Source: JASSUD01 sp031963405
GTDB lineage: Bacteria > Pseudomonadota > Gammaproteobacteria > Burkholderiales > Burkholderiaceae
Direction of reading: 5' to 3'
Length of the DNA: 64,000 bases
NCBI GenBank assembly: GCA_031963405.1
Contig: JASSUJ010000001.1
Coordinates: 806,001-870,000 of the forward strand
The notes below the pieces were generated by a model, which made no database searches, was not told the origin of the DNA, and saw only the letters and a list, made by a program, of their open reading frames with translations. Numbering within the stretch: position 1 is the first letter of the stretch; every line of letters starts with the position of its first letter. Below, in pieces: positions 18,545 to 27,221 of the stretch. The position numbers were made by a program, and so were the translations under genes.

Positions 18545-20725
18545 ATGTATACCAATCATTACGCTGCCGCTTCCAACCCGCAGAGAGGTTTGATTTATAA
18601 CGACGCACAAAGTAACTATTTCAGTCAGCCTTCAAAATCCATTACTAGTCCGCCCCATTCTTTTATAAACCATACAGAACCATTGATTGACACGCTTTCT
18701 GAGGTTAACGATGTGACGAGTCTCGTTCAACGCCTCAACGCGCCTCCTGACAATACTCACCAAGAAAAAACAGATCAGCGAAACAAGATACTTTGGTCAC
18801 TTGCAGCCGAAATGGTCAGTGCTTTTCTTAAGTACAACTTTATAAGCGCGTCCACAATTATTGAAATTGTGCAATTAAAACCTTTTATGTGCGAAGCACT
18901 ATGGCAGAAGGTAGATAACAAATTTCAAGAGGTGCTACATCTCTCCATTCAGAGAACTTATACCTTGATAAAAAACAAGGGTATTGAAATTGTAATTTTT
19001 GCTTCGCTCAAAAGTTTAGATATATTTACTAGGTATATTAAATATTTCAGCCAACAAGAAAATAACACTATAAAAATTATAGATTTTTTGAATGATTCCA
19101 CTAAGCATATAAAATTAAATAATTCATGGCTGCAAAGGGAATTTCACATTCTTGCTTCAAAAATTTTAATTGATGTTTTTGTTTATAATGCAGAATGCAA
19201 GTTTCAACTTAATTATTCTCAAAGACCATTAAAAAATTTATTTGATCATTTTTCTAGCTTAGAAAATACCTATGACCCTTATATATCTTATCGCGCCAGT
19301 TATACCTGCCAAGCTTTAATCAGCATCTACAAATCTGCCAATTTTAATAAAAATAAAGATGACTCTTCTGAATTAGCCAAGCATGAACAAAGTTCTTGGC
19401 ACCTCAATTTGGAAAAAATTCGCAATATAAAATTTGCAGAAATTAGTGACCTAGAAAATATTATAAATAATCTAACTCTCTCAGAGAGAAAATTATTTTT
19501 ATGGGGAGCATGTGATATTTTAATTAATGAAGCACTTGCCATAAATGTGAAAAACACAATAAAAGAAAAAATATTTAAATTTTTAGAGAAAATATTAACA
19601 AAAGATAAATTTTTAATTTCTTGGCAAGCAAGTTTTTTTAATAATGTAACACTGCCCACTGAAGATAATTTCTTTTGGAATGATATTTTAATAGCCAGAC
19701 AAAGAGAGGTTTTAAATATATGGATTATTGATACATTGTTTAAGCCAGATAATTCTCCAGCGCAATTTATCTCAAATTTCGAAAAGCTTCTATCCAATCC
19801 TATTTTTAATACACCACCTGCTTTTAACTATCTGACTGAGCATGCTAAGAAAACAGTAATAAAAAATCATAAGCAAAAAATCTATTCTCAAAAACAGTTA
19901 CACGAACTAGGTATTGGAGCTAGTCCATTCCGTTTTTTTCGACGTATGAAAGAAGCAACCCGATCGAATATGCGCAATATTGCCTCGATCAAATATGTAA
20001 AAAACGATATGGACCGCCGACAAGTGGTTTATTTAATAGCCCAGAGTATGGCAGTGCGACAGGAAGAGAAAAAGGTAATCTTACCTAAGCACGTAGCCAG
20101 CGGAACTGTCTGGGGGCCAGGGCGAAGCCATAGTGAAGCAGTGTTATTAGCTGCCAACGAAATAGGACATATTTACAGAGAAGGGAAAAGTGTATTGAGT
20201 CTCGCTGGATTTAAGAAAGAATACTGCGCATCAATTCATGAGCCGTGTCCTGAATGGCTAGAAGGCTGTCAAACAGATCTGCTACCCTCGTTAGCCCCTA
20301 TGCTTTACGCTAATGAGTATAAAGGTCAGCGGTATAGCGAAGGCTTTCTGGATAAGCTCGACGCGCATAAAAAGAAAAAAGATGAGGACGAGTTTTATGA
20401 AAGCGAGCCTGAAAGCGAAACAGAGTACGAGGCATTAGTGCTAAATGAGAAATATTTTGAAGGCATGGATTTGACGAGTCAGCAAACGCAGGCCCAGCCA
20501 AGACTAGTCCCTGCCAGGCATTTCAGTGAGAGCTTTACTGAAAGCTTAGAAAGTTCCTCTGAGAACTTTTTTTCTGGCTACGCTCCCTACGACAAGCACA
20601 GCAACGAAATCTCGATGATAAAAAGAGAGGGACGAATCGTAAAGCTCGGCATAAAAACAAAAGTCAATCAAGAAGATGAGATAGAAAGATTAGCATCAGC
20701 GATGGCTGTATCAGCCAAAATCTGA
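18545..20725 (+). CDS. Large putative effector with a deaminase-like C-terminal domain
   Basis: Translation most likely starts at ATG 18545, because the strong GGGAGGT site (18534-18540) would overlap the upstream GTG at 18539. The protein is 726 aa. The N-terminal ~45 residues are Asn/Ser/Gln/Pro-rich, and ~45-450 is an AT-rich helical region I do not recognise. At 516-590 lies VWGPGRSHSEAVLLAANEIG followed by EPCPEWLEGC. HSE (529-531) plus Pro-Cys (567-568) and a second Cys (575) have the arrangement of zinc sites in toxin-type deaminases (H-x-E ... PC-x6-C). The tail is acidic and low complexity. The deaminase reading is an inference from motif spacing only. Confidence 0.5.
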   Translation: MYTNHYAAASNPQRGLIYNDAQSNYFSQPSKSITSPPHSFINHTEPLIDTLSEVNDVTSLVQRLNAPPDNTHQEKTDQRNKILWSLAAEMVSAFLKYNFISASTIIEIVQLKPFMCEALWQKVDNKFQEVLHLSIQRTYTLIKNKGIEIVIFASLKSLDIFTRYIKYFSQQENNTIKIIDFLNDSTKHIKLNNSWLQREFHILASKILIDVFVYNAECKFQLNYSQRPLKNLFDHFSSLENTYDPYISYRASYTCQALISIYKSANFNKNKDDSSELAKHEQSSWHLNLEKIRNIKFAEISDLENIINNLTLSERKLFLWGACDILINEALAINVKNTIKEKIFKFLEKILTKDKFLISWQASFFNNVTLPTEDNFFWNDILIARQREVLNIWIIDTLFKPDNSPAQFISNFEKLLSNPIFNTPPAFNYLTEHAKKTVIKNHKQKIYSQKQLHELGIGASPFRFFRRMKEATRSNMRNIASIKYVKNDMDRRQVVYLIAQSMAVRQEEKKVILPKHVASGTVWGPGRSHSEAVLLAANEIGHIYREGKSVLSLAGFKKEYCASIHEPCPEWLEGCQTDLLPSLAPMLYANEYKGQRYSEGFLDKLDAHKKKKDEDEFYESEPESETEYEALVLNEKYFEGMDLTSQQTQAQPRLVPARHFSESFTESLESSSENFFSGYAPYDKHSNEISMIKREGRIVKLGIKTKVNQEDEIERLASAMAVSAKI

Positions 20726-20845
20726 CCTATCTGATCTGTTAGATATAGCCGCAATTAATATAATTGATTAAATAATTTGCAAAGCACCCTACTGATAGGC
20801 TCAAATCACACATGCTTATTGATAACTTCAACTATCATCAAAATT

Positions 20846-20882
20846 AAAAAGGGCACCACTCTAACCAAACAGGGCCCTTTTT
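20846..20882 (+). terminator. Probable terminator
   Basis: Stem AAAAAGGGC/GCCCTTTTT with a 19-nt loop, ending in a T run, 120 bp after the deaminase-like gene. Confidence 0.6.
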
Positions 20883-20957
20883 ACACTATCAATAGCACAA
20901 CGGAAAAACGCAGATCGATGGTACAGGGCTGAATTCATACGTGACCTGCTCATTTAG
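20883..20957 (+). pseudogene. Remnant of a WGR-family gene N-terminus
   Basis: The 24 codons before TAG read TLSIAQRKNADRWYRAEFIR and then DLLI. This matches the start of the WGR pseudogene at 2031 (TLSIA*WEKVDRWYEAEFIS) in protein and DNA. The rest of the gene is lost. Confidence 0.6.
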
Positions 20958-21079
20958 TTAGCACTTAAGGCAAACAAAGCTAGAATTTTTTTACTATATA
21001 AAATAAATTTACAGTAAAATATATTTTGGCATAAATAATAAATGTTATAAATTCACATTTAATTTAATAAGTTGGAAAA

Positions 21080-21616
21080 ATGGAAAATATTTCAATAAAC
21101 GCCAAAAATTCTTATTCCACTCCCATAGTGCATTGTCATTATAATAATAACCAAAAGCAAAAAATTAATAATTTACTGTATGCTATTCAGAATGACAATA
21201 CTGATCTTATGCAACAAATTATTGATGCCGATATGAGTTTATTGCAATGGATAGGTGGTGGGGATGCTCATGATCAAGGCGGAAGTCTTTTACATGAAGC
21301 AGCTTTTTCAGGAAACTTTGAAGCAGTTAAAATTTTATGTGAAAAATATAACTTAAATATAGGTTTTAAAGATTATTCATTGTTTACGCCAGCAGCGGTT
21401 GCAGCCAGAATGTTATATGGCGAAGACTATACTGATGATGTAAAAAATTCTCTTACTCGTGAAGATGTAGAAGAATCAGAATATCTTAATATAGTTATTT
21501 ATTTAAATAATAAGGCTATTGATGAAGATAATCTTGATGTATTAAACGCAGTGGGTTTTGATGGAAGAACTACTGTAGATATTGCAGATGAACATAACCT
21601 TCCAAATTTAGCTTAG
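21080..21616 (+). CDS. Ankyrin-repeat protein
   Basis: A 178-aa protein with about three ankyrin repeats. AIQNDNTDLMQQIIDADMSL is the first half-repeat. GGSLLHEAAFSGNFEAVKIL shows the canonical G-x-x-LHxAAxxGxxxxVxxLL core near 70-95. A degenerate last unit (GFDGRTTVDIADEHN) ends the protein. There is no signal peptide or membrane segment, and the first 20 residues are Asn/Ser/Thr-rich. Ankyrin proteins of intracellular bacteria often bind host proteins, so a host-directed role is possible. The gene is AT-rich like the preceding one and has its own terminator. Confidence 0.8.
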   Translation: MENISINAKNSYSTPIVHCHYNNNQKQKINNLLYAIQNDNTDLMQQIIDADMSLLQWIGGGDAHDQGGSLLHEAAFSGNFEAVKILCEKYNLNIGFKDYSLFTPAAVAARMLYGEDYTDDVKNSLTREDVEESEYLNIVIYLNNKAIDEDNLDVLNAVGFDGRTTVDIADEHNLPNLA

Positions 21617-21669
21617 AAAAACAATGGTCATATTTTAAATGAAATTTTATTGTAAATTGACTAAAAAAA

Positions 21670-21720
21670 AAATTGAGAGGATCTAAAGTGGCATTACACC
21701 TAACTTAGCTCTCTCAATTT
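21670..21720 (+). terminator. Terminator after the ankyrin gene
   Basis: Stem AAATTGAGAG/CTCTCAATTT enclosing a 31-nt loop that can itself pair further (CTAA-GTG with CAC-TTAG). The T run on the 3' arm supports termination. Confidence 0.6.
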
Positions 21721-21834
21721 CAATTTAATGCTTTCATGATTTTAAAAATTAATTTAAAATTCTTTTTAGAAATATTATATTTTTAACACTAATATGGATG
21801 AGGCTTTAGCAAATATAGATGGCTAGACAAAATA

Positions 21835-22152
21835 ATGCGCAGCGACCTCGTGACCATTGCCATGCAAAGCGATATTGGCAAACCAAGGGCTGCTTTAGTG
21901 ATTCAGTCCGACCACTTTAACGAACACGCGATAATCACAGTCTTACCCGTCTTCCGTACCATAATTAACGCGCCATTGCTACGCGTTACGGTTAAGCCTA
22001 ATACGCTAAGAACGGCTTACAGAAGCCGTTTCAAGTGATAATAGATAAAGCGATGGTCATCAAACAAGAAAAATTAGGGCCATCATATTGCCTCGGATGC
22101 CATGCTGGGGATCGAGCGATGCTTGGCCGTGTTCTTGGGAATTACGAAGTAG
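21835..22152 (+). pseudogene. MazF-family toxin, frameshifted twice
   Basis: The first frame (MRSDLVTIAMQSDIGKPRAA, then VIQSDHFNEHAIITVLPV and APLLRVTVKPN) is a clear MazF/PemK N-terminal half, with the loop and strands expected of this mRNA-cleaving family. The sequence then continues in a second frame (NGLQKPFQVIIDKAMVIKQEKLGP) and a third (DAMLGIERCLAVFLGITK) to TAG at 22152. Together they rebuild a full-length ~110-aa toxin. No antitoxin ORF survives upstream. It is a dead toxin-antitoxin locus. Confidence 0.8.
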
Positions 22153-22200
22153 CCTGACAATTCATTAAGTTATTGCACATAGGCTGTTCAAGCTGCTGAT

Positions 22201-22396
22201 TTACAAGCAAAAACGAAATTTTCAAAAATGCCAGCTTTTTGCCAGCATTCCCTCTCAAAGCCTTATGAATAAAGGGCCGGACGCGGGTTCGATTCCCCCC
22301 TACCCCACCAATAATTCTTTAAAATCAATAAGATTAAAAAAATTAATTTTCTTCGTTTCGGGTAATTTGGGGCCGTTTGAGCTCAAGAATGACAAC
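22201..22396 (+). repeat. Dispersed repeat copy A with a tRNA-like 3' end
   Basis: Contains the shared core TGCCAGCTTTTTGCCAGCAT, then a T-arm and acceptor-like stretch (GACGCGGGTTCGATTCCCCC ... CCCCACCA at ~22280-22310), then the flank AATTCTTTAAAATCAATA and a GGGGCCGTTTGAGCTC end. Copy B shares both halves. It looks like an attachment site left by integration into a tRNA or tmRNA gene. Confidence 0.75.
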
Positions 22397-22499
22397 AAAA
22401 TGATGGATTTTTCAGTCTGTTTCCACCAGAAAATAGCGATGTAAATAAGTGGCTAGCTGACATATTGTAATAAGGATGTGAATAGCCTCTGGCCTGACC

Positions 22500-22878
22500 C
22501 AATTTTGGGGCAGGACCACTTACGTCTGCGACCTTGCCAGTGGAATAGAGGACATGAGAACGTCAATCGACGCTGCACGCCATTTGGAAAAGCACGTGCG
22601 TGGGCAGACGGCGGGGAACAACACACCATTGTTTGTGGTGGATGCGCCAGGGGGGAGGTAAGCGCGATGTTCACAGCTACGAGATATACGATAAAGAGAT
22701 GGGTCTCGCCGTTTATGCGGCTCCAGGGGTGAGGCCAGGCAAATTATTTGTTTATCCGGATCCGATGCATAGCCTTTCTGCAGGAGTAGCATCTGATTGG
22801 ATGATCGAAGAGCGTGCCCAGGAGATGGTGCGCACGGTTATAGAGCGCGCGGAAAAGCAAGGTCAATATCAAGGCTAA
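22500..22878 (+). pseudogene. Lysine 2,3-aminomutase (KamA)-like C-terminal fragment, frameshifted
   Basis: The frame running through 22521-22660 reads YVCDLASGIEDMRTSIDAAR and then VRGQTAGNNTPLFVVDAPGG. This is the characteristic C-terminal region of the KamA radical-SAM family (CDL..G.EHFRT ... LRG.TSG...PTFVVDAPGGGGK). At a six-G run (22650-22655) the frame breaks; the next frame carries GKRDVHSYEIYDKEMGLAVY to a stop at 22878. The radical-SAM core and CxxxCxxC cluster are missing. The DNA is richer in GC than its surroundings, so it was probably acquired and then decayed. Confidence 0.6.
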
Positions 22879-22924
22879 TTACAAATATCTGATTCCTATT
22901 ATTTAATTGGATGTGGCGTATCTC

Positions 22925-23110
22925 TGTTTGGAGATGGAGAACATGGCTTAATCGTTTAGGGCCTCGATCTTCAAACCAATCATGCTCACTGCCATCGATT
23001 GTTGGGATGCGGCTGCAATTGTTAATCCCTGTCCTAAAACTAGCTTCACTGCTTGAGTACGGAATTCGGGGATATAGACGCTCTTCGGTAATTTCTGTTT
23101 CATGAACTCT
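22925..23110 (-). pseudogene. ISNCY-family transposase fragment
   Basis: The minus strand reads IPTIDGSEHDWFEDRGPK, the catalytic-core signature (IDGS.H.WFE.RGP) of ISNCY/IS1202-like DDE transposases. Only part of the core remains. A second fragment of the same family lies on the same strand at 24382-24460, so the two bracket the YVTN gene. Confidence 0.65.
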
Positions 23111-23174
23111 TCCGTTTCTACTACATTTTAACGAAACGTCCGTGTCCACTTTTTTCTGCCAGGGTCATAAACTG

Positions 23175-23306
23175 ATGGTGGTGAATAACAGCATGAACGC
23201 TGATTTTACATCACACAAACCAGGGGAGCTTACCGGCTGGCTGACGCAGCATGTTTTAGGGAATAAATCTCCGTCAGGAACCTCTATAGCACAGAGTGAA
23301 AATTAA
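23175..23306 (+). other. Short ORF, probably the tail of a lost gene
   Basis: A 43-codon frame (MVVNNSMNADFTSHKPGELT, then GWLTQHVLG ... SEN) ends 23 bp before the YVTN gene and shares its codon style. I do not recognise it. It looks like the 3' end of a gene co-transferred with its neighbour. Confidence 0.35.
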
Positions 23307-23329
23307 TTAGTCAACCGAAGGGCATCGCT

Positions 23330-24349
23330 ATGAAAAAAATCCAAGCGGGCATTCTGGCTTTTTTAGCCGGAAGTGTTCTGCTCACCAGTGCTTCTTTTTC
23401 TGTTATTGCAGCAGAAGTTTCTGCAACCAGTGATATTACCCATAAGACGAGTTTTGATGGCAATATTCATAATAATGCTCTGGCCATTAGCCCGGATGAA
23501 AAAATGGCTGTTGTCGCCAGAAGCGGGCGACCAGAGGTCATCGTTTACGATCTGGATAGTGGCAAAGTACGTGATGTGCTGAAAAATTATATTACGCCGC
23601 GAAATATCGTTTTTGCGCCTGACGGAAAAACTTTCTTTGTCTCGGACAGTAGTCTTGGGCTAGTTGTTCGGATAGATGCCAGAACATTAAAAACGGTCAC
23701 CCAATATGCCATCGGACCAGGCGCCTTCGGCACGGTACTGAATAAAGATGGCAAGACACTTTATATTAATAATCAGGCCAGCAATTCAGTCGTCAGTCTG
23801 AATACCGAGACGGGCGTGGCTAATGCGGTTATTACCGGGTTTTCCCAACCACGGCAGGGCGTTCGTCTTTCCCCGGATGGTAAAACGCTTTTTGTGACCA
23901 ACTTCCTGGGCGATAAAATTACGCTTGTTAACACTGCCAGTAACCAGGTTTTAAACGAAATTACCGGATTTAGTAAAATCCGCGCCATCTCGGTAACGGC
24001 TGATGGCAGGACACTTTTCGCTGCCAACAGCGGCAGCAACACGATTGCGGTTGTAGATATCGCGACACGTAAAATCACGACCACTATTCCGGTTGGACAA
24101 CAGCCTTACGGCGCTGCGTTGTCACCTGATGGTAAGTTCATTTACAGCGGCAATCTGGCTGATAATAGCGTTTCTGTAATTGATGTTGCCACACTCAAAG
24201 TTGCCGCGACAATAAAGGGATTTGACGAGCCACGACAGGCCATCGTGTTCACCCGTGATAACCGCTATGCCTATGTACTAAATAAAGATCTGAGTTTATC
24301 CAAAATTGAACGCAGCACGCAACATGTCGTATCCACAATCAAGATCTAA
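23330..24349 (+). CDS. Periplasmic YVTN/YncE-type beta-propeller protein
   Basis: A 339-aa secreted propeller. Residues 1-28 are a classic signal peptide with cleavage after SVIAA. The rest is seven ~42-residue blades with the recurring pattern SPDGKTLFVTN...ISVIDVAT.KV.ATI. Such proteins (for example YncE) may bind DNA, metal or envelope partners, but function is poorly known. An AAGGGC ribosome site precedes the ATG. The gene is flanked on both sides by ISNCY transposase fragments and has codon use and GC more like an enterobacterium than its AT-rich neighbours, so lateral transfer is likely. The frame is intact. Confidence 0.85.
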   Translation: MKKIQAGILAFLAGSVLLTSASFSVIAAEVSATSDITHKTSFDGNIHNNALAISPDEKMAVVARSGRPEVIVYDLDSGKVRDVLKNYITPRNIVFAPDGKTFFVSDSSLGLVVRIDARTLKTVTQYAIGPGAFGTVLNKDGKTLYINNQASNSVVSLNTETGVANAVITGFSQPRQGVRLSPDGKTLFVTNFLGDKITLVNTASNQVLNEITGFSKIRAISVTADGRTLFAANSGSNTIAVVDIATRKITTTIPVGQQPYGAALSPDGKFIYSGNLADNSVSVIDVATLKVAATIKGFDEPRQAIVFTRDNRYAYVLNKDLSLSKIERSTQHVVSTIKI

Positions 24350-24381
24350 CGTTGCTTCAACGTAGCTAAAAGTGGATTCTG

Positions 24382-24460
24382 TGGTGTAAACGCATGGTGG
24401 ACCACGATCTTCAAACCATGCGTGGTCACAGCCATCAATTTGAACCAATTCGCCTAGATA
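24382..24460 (-). pseudogene. ISNCY-family transposase fragment, second copy
   Basis: The minus strand reads YLGELVQIDGCDHAWFEDRG, the same DDE-core segment as the fragment at 22925-23110 but better preserved. No inverted repeats were found. The next ~330 bp (to 24795) hold no recognisable gene. Confidence 0.7.
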
Positions 24461-24795
24461 GGCCCGTCGATTTCTAGGCGCTTAGGAGGTATCGATCAAC
24501 AATGTTCGGCTGCCTGGAGGCTGCCAAGCGGACCCAGGCGCATGGGGAGCCGTAGAAGTCCTCTGCCCCGCATTAGCGGCTGTTGTTCTGCCATTTTTTA
24601 TTGTCGTCTGCTTGGAATTTTTCAGTGAATATACTCCTACACCCATAAATGCCTCTTTGTCATCGTTAATATGTGTGATTCATAGACATCAAGAATTCCG
24701 CATCTGCGTACCCACTCAGTTAGACGAAGAAAATAGCGGTTGATACTCCTGGCGCCCTCACCGACGTAAGTCTCACCTTATCGAACAATCAACAC

Positions 24796-25335
24796 TTACA
24801 CCCGATTGGCTAACCACCCAAAAACAAATGCTTCATTCTGCTCTCGACTCTCAGCAAGCTCGATGTATCGTGCTCCTTGCAAGCTACTAAATGCTTTAAG
24901 AAGCACGACTTCACCCTGCTGCTTACGCTTATTCATAAAAATGGTGAAAGCAGTGATCGTCTTGGCACCTATTACACCGTCTACCACCATATCAAGATAA
25001 TCAACTTGCTGGCGATTCAAAGCATTAAGCGTACGTTGCAAAAACTTCGCTGAGGTCCCGCGACCCATATTGACCCCAATATCAAATAATTTCAGGGCGA
25101 TTGGCTTTGATAATTCAGCAATAGCATCCAGACGAAGCGAATTCCAATAACGACGTTGATAAATTGCTTTGACTGTCGACAATGGCAGTGCTGACATTGG
25201 ACCTATATAGCCTTCCGCACGCGCCACCGCCTCAGTAATGCCATAGTTGGTAGCGCCTCCACGATCAGCAGCATGATTTGAATAACCGCCTTCCAATTTA
25301 ACTGTATGCTCAAATGCCTCATCGAACGCTGCCAT
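24796..25335 (-). CDS. GH108 N-acetylmuramidase (phage-type endolysin)
   Basis: The product (179 aa from ATG 25335) is a lysozyme of glycoside hydrolase family 108 with the C-terminal peptidoglycan-binding region. The catalytic signature EGGYSNHAADRGGATNYGIT is near residue 14, with Glu as the acid. YWNSLRLDAI, LFDIGVNMG and LQRTLNAL...DGVIGAKT follow in family order. The frame extends 58 codons upstream, but that part is hydrophobic and unlike the family, so ATG 25335 is preferred. It cleaves peptidoglycan. No holin is obvious, so it is probably a prophage leftover or an adopted muramidase. Confidence 0.88.
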   Translation of the reverse strand: MAAFDEAFEHTVKLEGGYSNHAADRGGATNYGITEAVARAEGYIGPMSALPLSTVKAIYQRRYWNSLRLDAIAELSKPIALKLFDIGVNMGRGTSAKFLQRTLNALNRQQVDYLDMVVDGVIGAKTITAFTIFMNKRKQQGEVVLLKAFSSLQGARYIELAESREQNEAFVFGWLANRV

Positions 25336-25882
25336 AATCTTTTTCTCTCTGAATATTTGATTTATGTTGCTTAACTCACAGCAGACCTGCAAAAGAAAGA
25401 GCCGATTAAATCTGATTTTTGCGAATATCCTAGAAATAAATATGTGCAAAATAGCAAAGAAGTGAAGATGAAATAATAAGGTGAAAAGCTGTATACGCTC
25501 CTGGCTCACCAGAAATAAAAGTTTGATCGCTATCGAAATCAGTAGAAGTCTGCAGGCGGTATTAATTTTTTCCCACTGAGGTAATTGGCGATACTTCCCA
25601 GCAGCACGCTTTCATCCTCTTTTTTTGCTGACCTTTGTATAACCTCTGTGTGCCAAGAATAAAAAGTCACGCTTCACTTAACACTAGTTGTAATTGGCAG
25701 TTTTAAAAGAAGAAACACGTGCTCGCCATTGCTTTCATTAGCACGATACCGACATGCGAAGAATAATAAGGGCACGGCCTAAAACAAGTAAGTCAAAAAC
25801 GCGAGAAAAGTCCTTATAAAGAATCATGTACGACTCTTCTTGCGCCCTCCTCCACCAGCAAGCGCTGCATAGATCTAATACT
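25336..25882. other. Intergenic, no gene seen
   Basis: About 550 bp upstream of the muramidase. I see no supported ORF, RNA or clear repeat before repeat copy B begins. Confidence 0.5.
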
Positions 25883-26067
25883 TTATAAGCAAGGTCAAGA
25901 TTTCAAAAAATGCTAGCTTTCTGCCAGCACTTACACTAGAACCCCGGCGAATATCGGCTCGGACGCGGCTTCGATTCCCGCCGGCTCCACCAACAATTCT
26001 TTAAAATCAATAGGTTAAGAAAATAGATTTTCCCCATTTTGGGCTGTTTCGGCTCCAGAATGACAAC
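25883..26067 (+). repeat. Dispersed repeat copy B with a tRNA-like 3' end
   Basis: Same order as copy A: a TTATAAGCAAG start, a GCTAGC...TGCCAGCA core, then CTCGGACGCGGCTTCGATTC ending GGCTCCACCA at ~25992. The shared flank AATTCTTTAAAATCAATA and a GGGCTGTTTCGGCTCCAGAA end follow. The CCA-ended T-arm resembles tRNA or tmRNA 3' ends. Confidence 0.75.
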
Positions 26068-26074
26068 TTTTTAG

Positions 26075-26311
26075 CGTGCTGAAGTCCGTGCCGTTGCGCG
26101 CGACGATGAAAAGCAGACTCAAGCTGCTCACAAGAAGTGTAGAGGTGTTGTGCTGATTGGAGTATTTCTATTTTGCTTATGTGAATTTGTTTGTGTGCTA
26201 TGTAGACTTTACAACTTCAACAACGGCGACATTAGTGCTGCTATTTGCGCATTGGGCGAACCGCGAGCAAGTTACTCGTTTGTTTATGAAGGACAAATAA
26301 AAGCCATTTGA
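26075..26311 (+). other. Open frame lacking a start, possible truncated membrane protein
   Basis: A frame of 78 codons begins right at the end of repeat B, after a TAG, and ends at TGA 26311. It has a charged helix (RDDEKQTQAAHKKCR) followed by one strongly hydrophobic segment (VVLIGVFLFCLCEFVCVLC). It looks like a 5'-truncated small membrane protein cut off at the repeat junction. No family is recognised. Confidence 0.3.
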
Positions 26312-26349
26312 AGAAATGGCAAATTTAGGCCTGCTCCTTTGTAAGGAGC
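26303..26349. terminator. Two tandem hairpins between convergent frames
   Basis: GCCATTT-GAAG-AAATGGC (26303-26320) and GCTCCTT-TGT-AAGGAGC (26333-26349) are perfect 7-bp stems. They lie just beyond the end of the PIN toxin gene on the minus strand and could terminate it. Confidence 0.5.
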
Positions 26350-26376
26350 TAAATTGTAATGCGTGGCAGTACCCTA

Positions 26377-26763
26377 TCAAATTAAAATAATGGTGTCGCT
26401 GTACCTTGCGACCGTTGCATCGTGAGTCATCAATCGCATAGGTTCTACCAGCGCCTGCGCGACCAGAAGACGATCAAAGGGATCTTGATGATAAGCAGTC
26501 AAATCTTCTACCGCTGCCGCATGCTCAGGTTCAACAGCAAGAAATCGATACCCTGCTTGGCGAAAATATTGAAGTGCTTTTTTACCCGATACAGGCATAG
26601 TTTCTCTACCAAGGCTGTACTTAATCGCAATTTCCCATACAGTTACAGCGCTAACCCAAACTGTTGCGCGCGGAGCTAAAATCATCTCACGTGCTACAAC
26701 CGAAAGCTTCGGATTATCGGTAATCGCCCAGAGCGCTATATGGGTATCTAGCAGCAGATTCAA
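26377..26763 (-). CDS. PIN-domain toxin (VapC-like)
   Basis: The 128-aa PIN-domain ribonuclease toxin has the acidic catalytic residues in place: LLLDTHIALW (first Asp), SAVTVWEIAIKY (Glu), and the DPFDRLLVAQAL motif (last Asp pair), ending MTHDATVARY. This is the VapC subgroup that pairs with Phd/YefM antitoxins. The start is a TTG inside the TTGA overlap (26760-26763) with the antitoxin stop, so synthesis is coupled. Length is normal and intact. Confidence 0.9.
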   Translation of the reverse strand: MNLLLDTHIALWAITDNPKLSVVAREMILAPRATVWVSAVTVWEIAIKYSLGRETMPVSGKKALQYFRQAGYRFLAVEPEHAAAVEDLTAYHQDPFDRLLVAQALVEPMRLMTHDATVARYSDTIILI

Positions 26764-27011
26764 CGCACCTCTCCCAAGAATAATCTGGCCACATCGTCAT
26801 TACAGGCATCAATATCATCTGGCACTTCAAAAATTCCTGCCGCCACGCCAATGCGCTTATTCGTCGCTACTATTTCGATAGGCACTAATTTGGCAGCTGG
26901 CCGACCATGCCTAGCAATAATAATCTCATGCTCCTCCCCTTGCTCTACAGCATCAACTAGACGTGACAAATTAGATTTAGCTTCCAACATATTTACGGTA
27001 TGCATCATCAT
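26760..27011 (-). CDS. Phd/YefM-family antitoxin
   Basis: The 83-aa antitoxin has the Phd/YefM N-terminal fold (VNMLEAKSNLSRLVDAVEQG, EIIIARHGRPAAKLVPIE) for DNA binding and dimerisation. A flexible acidic tail (FEVPDDIDACNDD) would wrap the PIN toxin encoded immediately downstream. A TTGGAG ribosome site precedes three consecutive ATGs. Such proteins neutralise the toxin and repress their own promoter. Confidence 0.9.
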   Translation of the reverse strand: MMMHTVNMLEAKSNLSRLVDAVEQGEEHEIIIARHGRPAAKLVPIEIVATNKRIGVAAGIFEVPDDIDACNDDVARLFLGEVR

Positions 27012-27032
27012 TTCACTCCAAGGCGTTATTGA

Positions 27033-27057
27033 ATTAGGTTAGCTAGACTAGACTAAT
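27033..27057 (-). promoter_or_regulatory. Possible operator/promoter of the Phd-VapC pair
   Basis: An imperfect palindrome ATTAG...CTAAT enclosing repeated CTAGACTAG-type steps lies 22 bp upstream of the antitoxin start, where Phd-type antitoxins autorepress. Confidence 0.35.
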
Positions 27058-27067
27058 ATAAAGTTGT

Positions 27068-27168
27068 TTAACAAGTCAACTTCATTTCATATGCTTTGTC
27101 ATTTTGTGCGCCGTCTAGCCACTTCGTGTAAGTTCTCAGAAGCACTTCGATGCTGTACTCAACTTTTA
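27068..27168 (-). pseudogene. Tyrosine integrase C-terminal tail, relic 1
   Basis: The minus strand reads IEVLLRTYTKWLDGAQNDKA and stops at 27068. The TYxKWLDGA stretch is the typical end of phage/island tyrosine integrases, just beyond the catalytic Tyr. Upstream the frame runs into repeat copy C, so the body of the gene is gone. Confidence 0.6.
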
Positions 27169-27221
27169 GGGTGTGGTTCACTTGGCAGTCTTTATCCCTA
27201 CCACACAAATAAGTGAGCAAT

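Noticed and set aside
22280..22311. The CCA-ended T-arm considered as a complete tRNA or tmRNA gene
   Set aside because: No matching 5' acceptor strand, D-arm or anticodon arm is found upstream; only the 3' end is present, as in the other copies.
25336..25509. 58-codon upstream extension of the muramidase frame
   Set aside because: The extension is hydrophobic with no family similarity; the internal ATG at 25335 gives the normal GH108 N-terminus.
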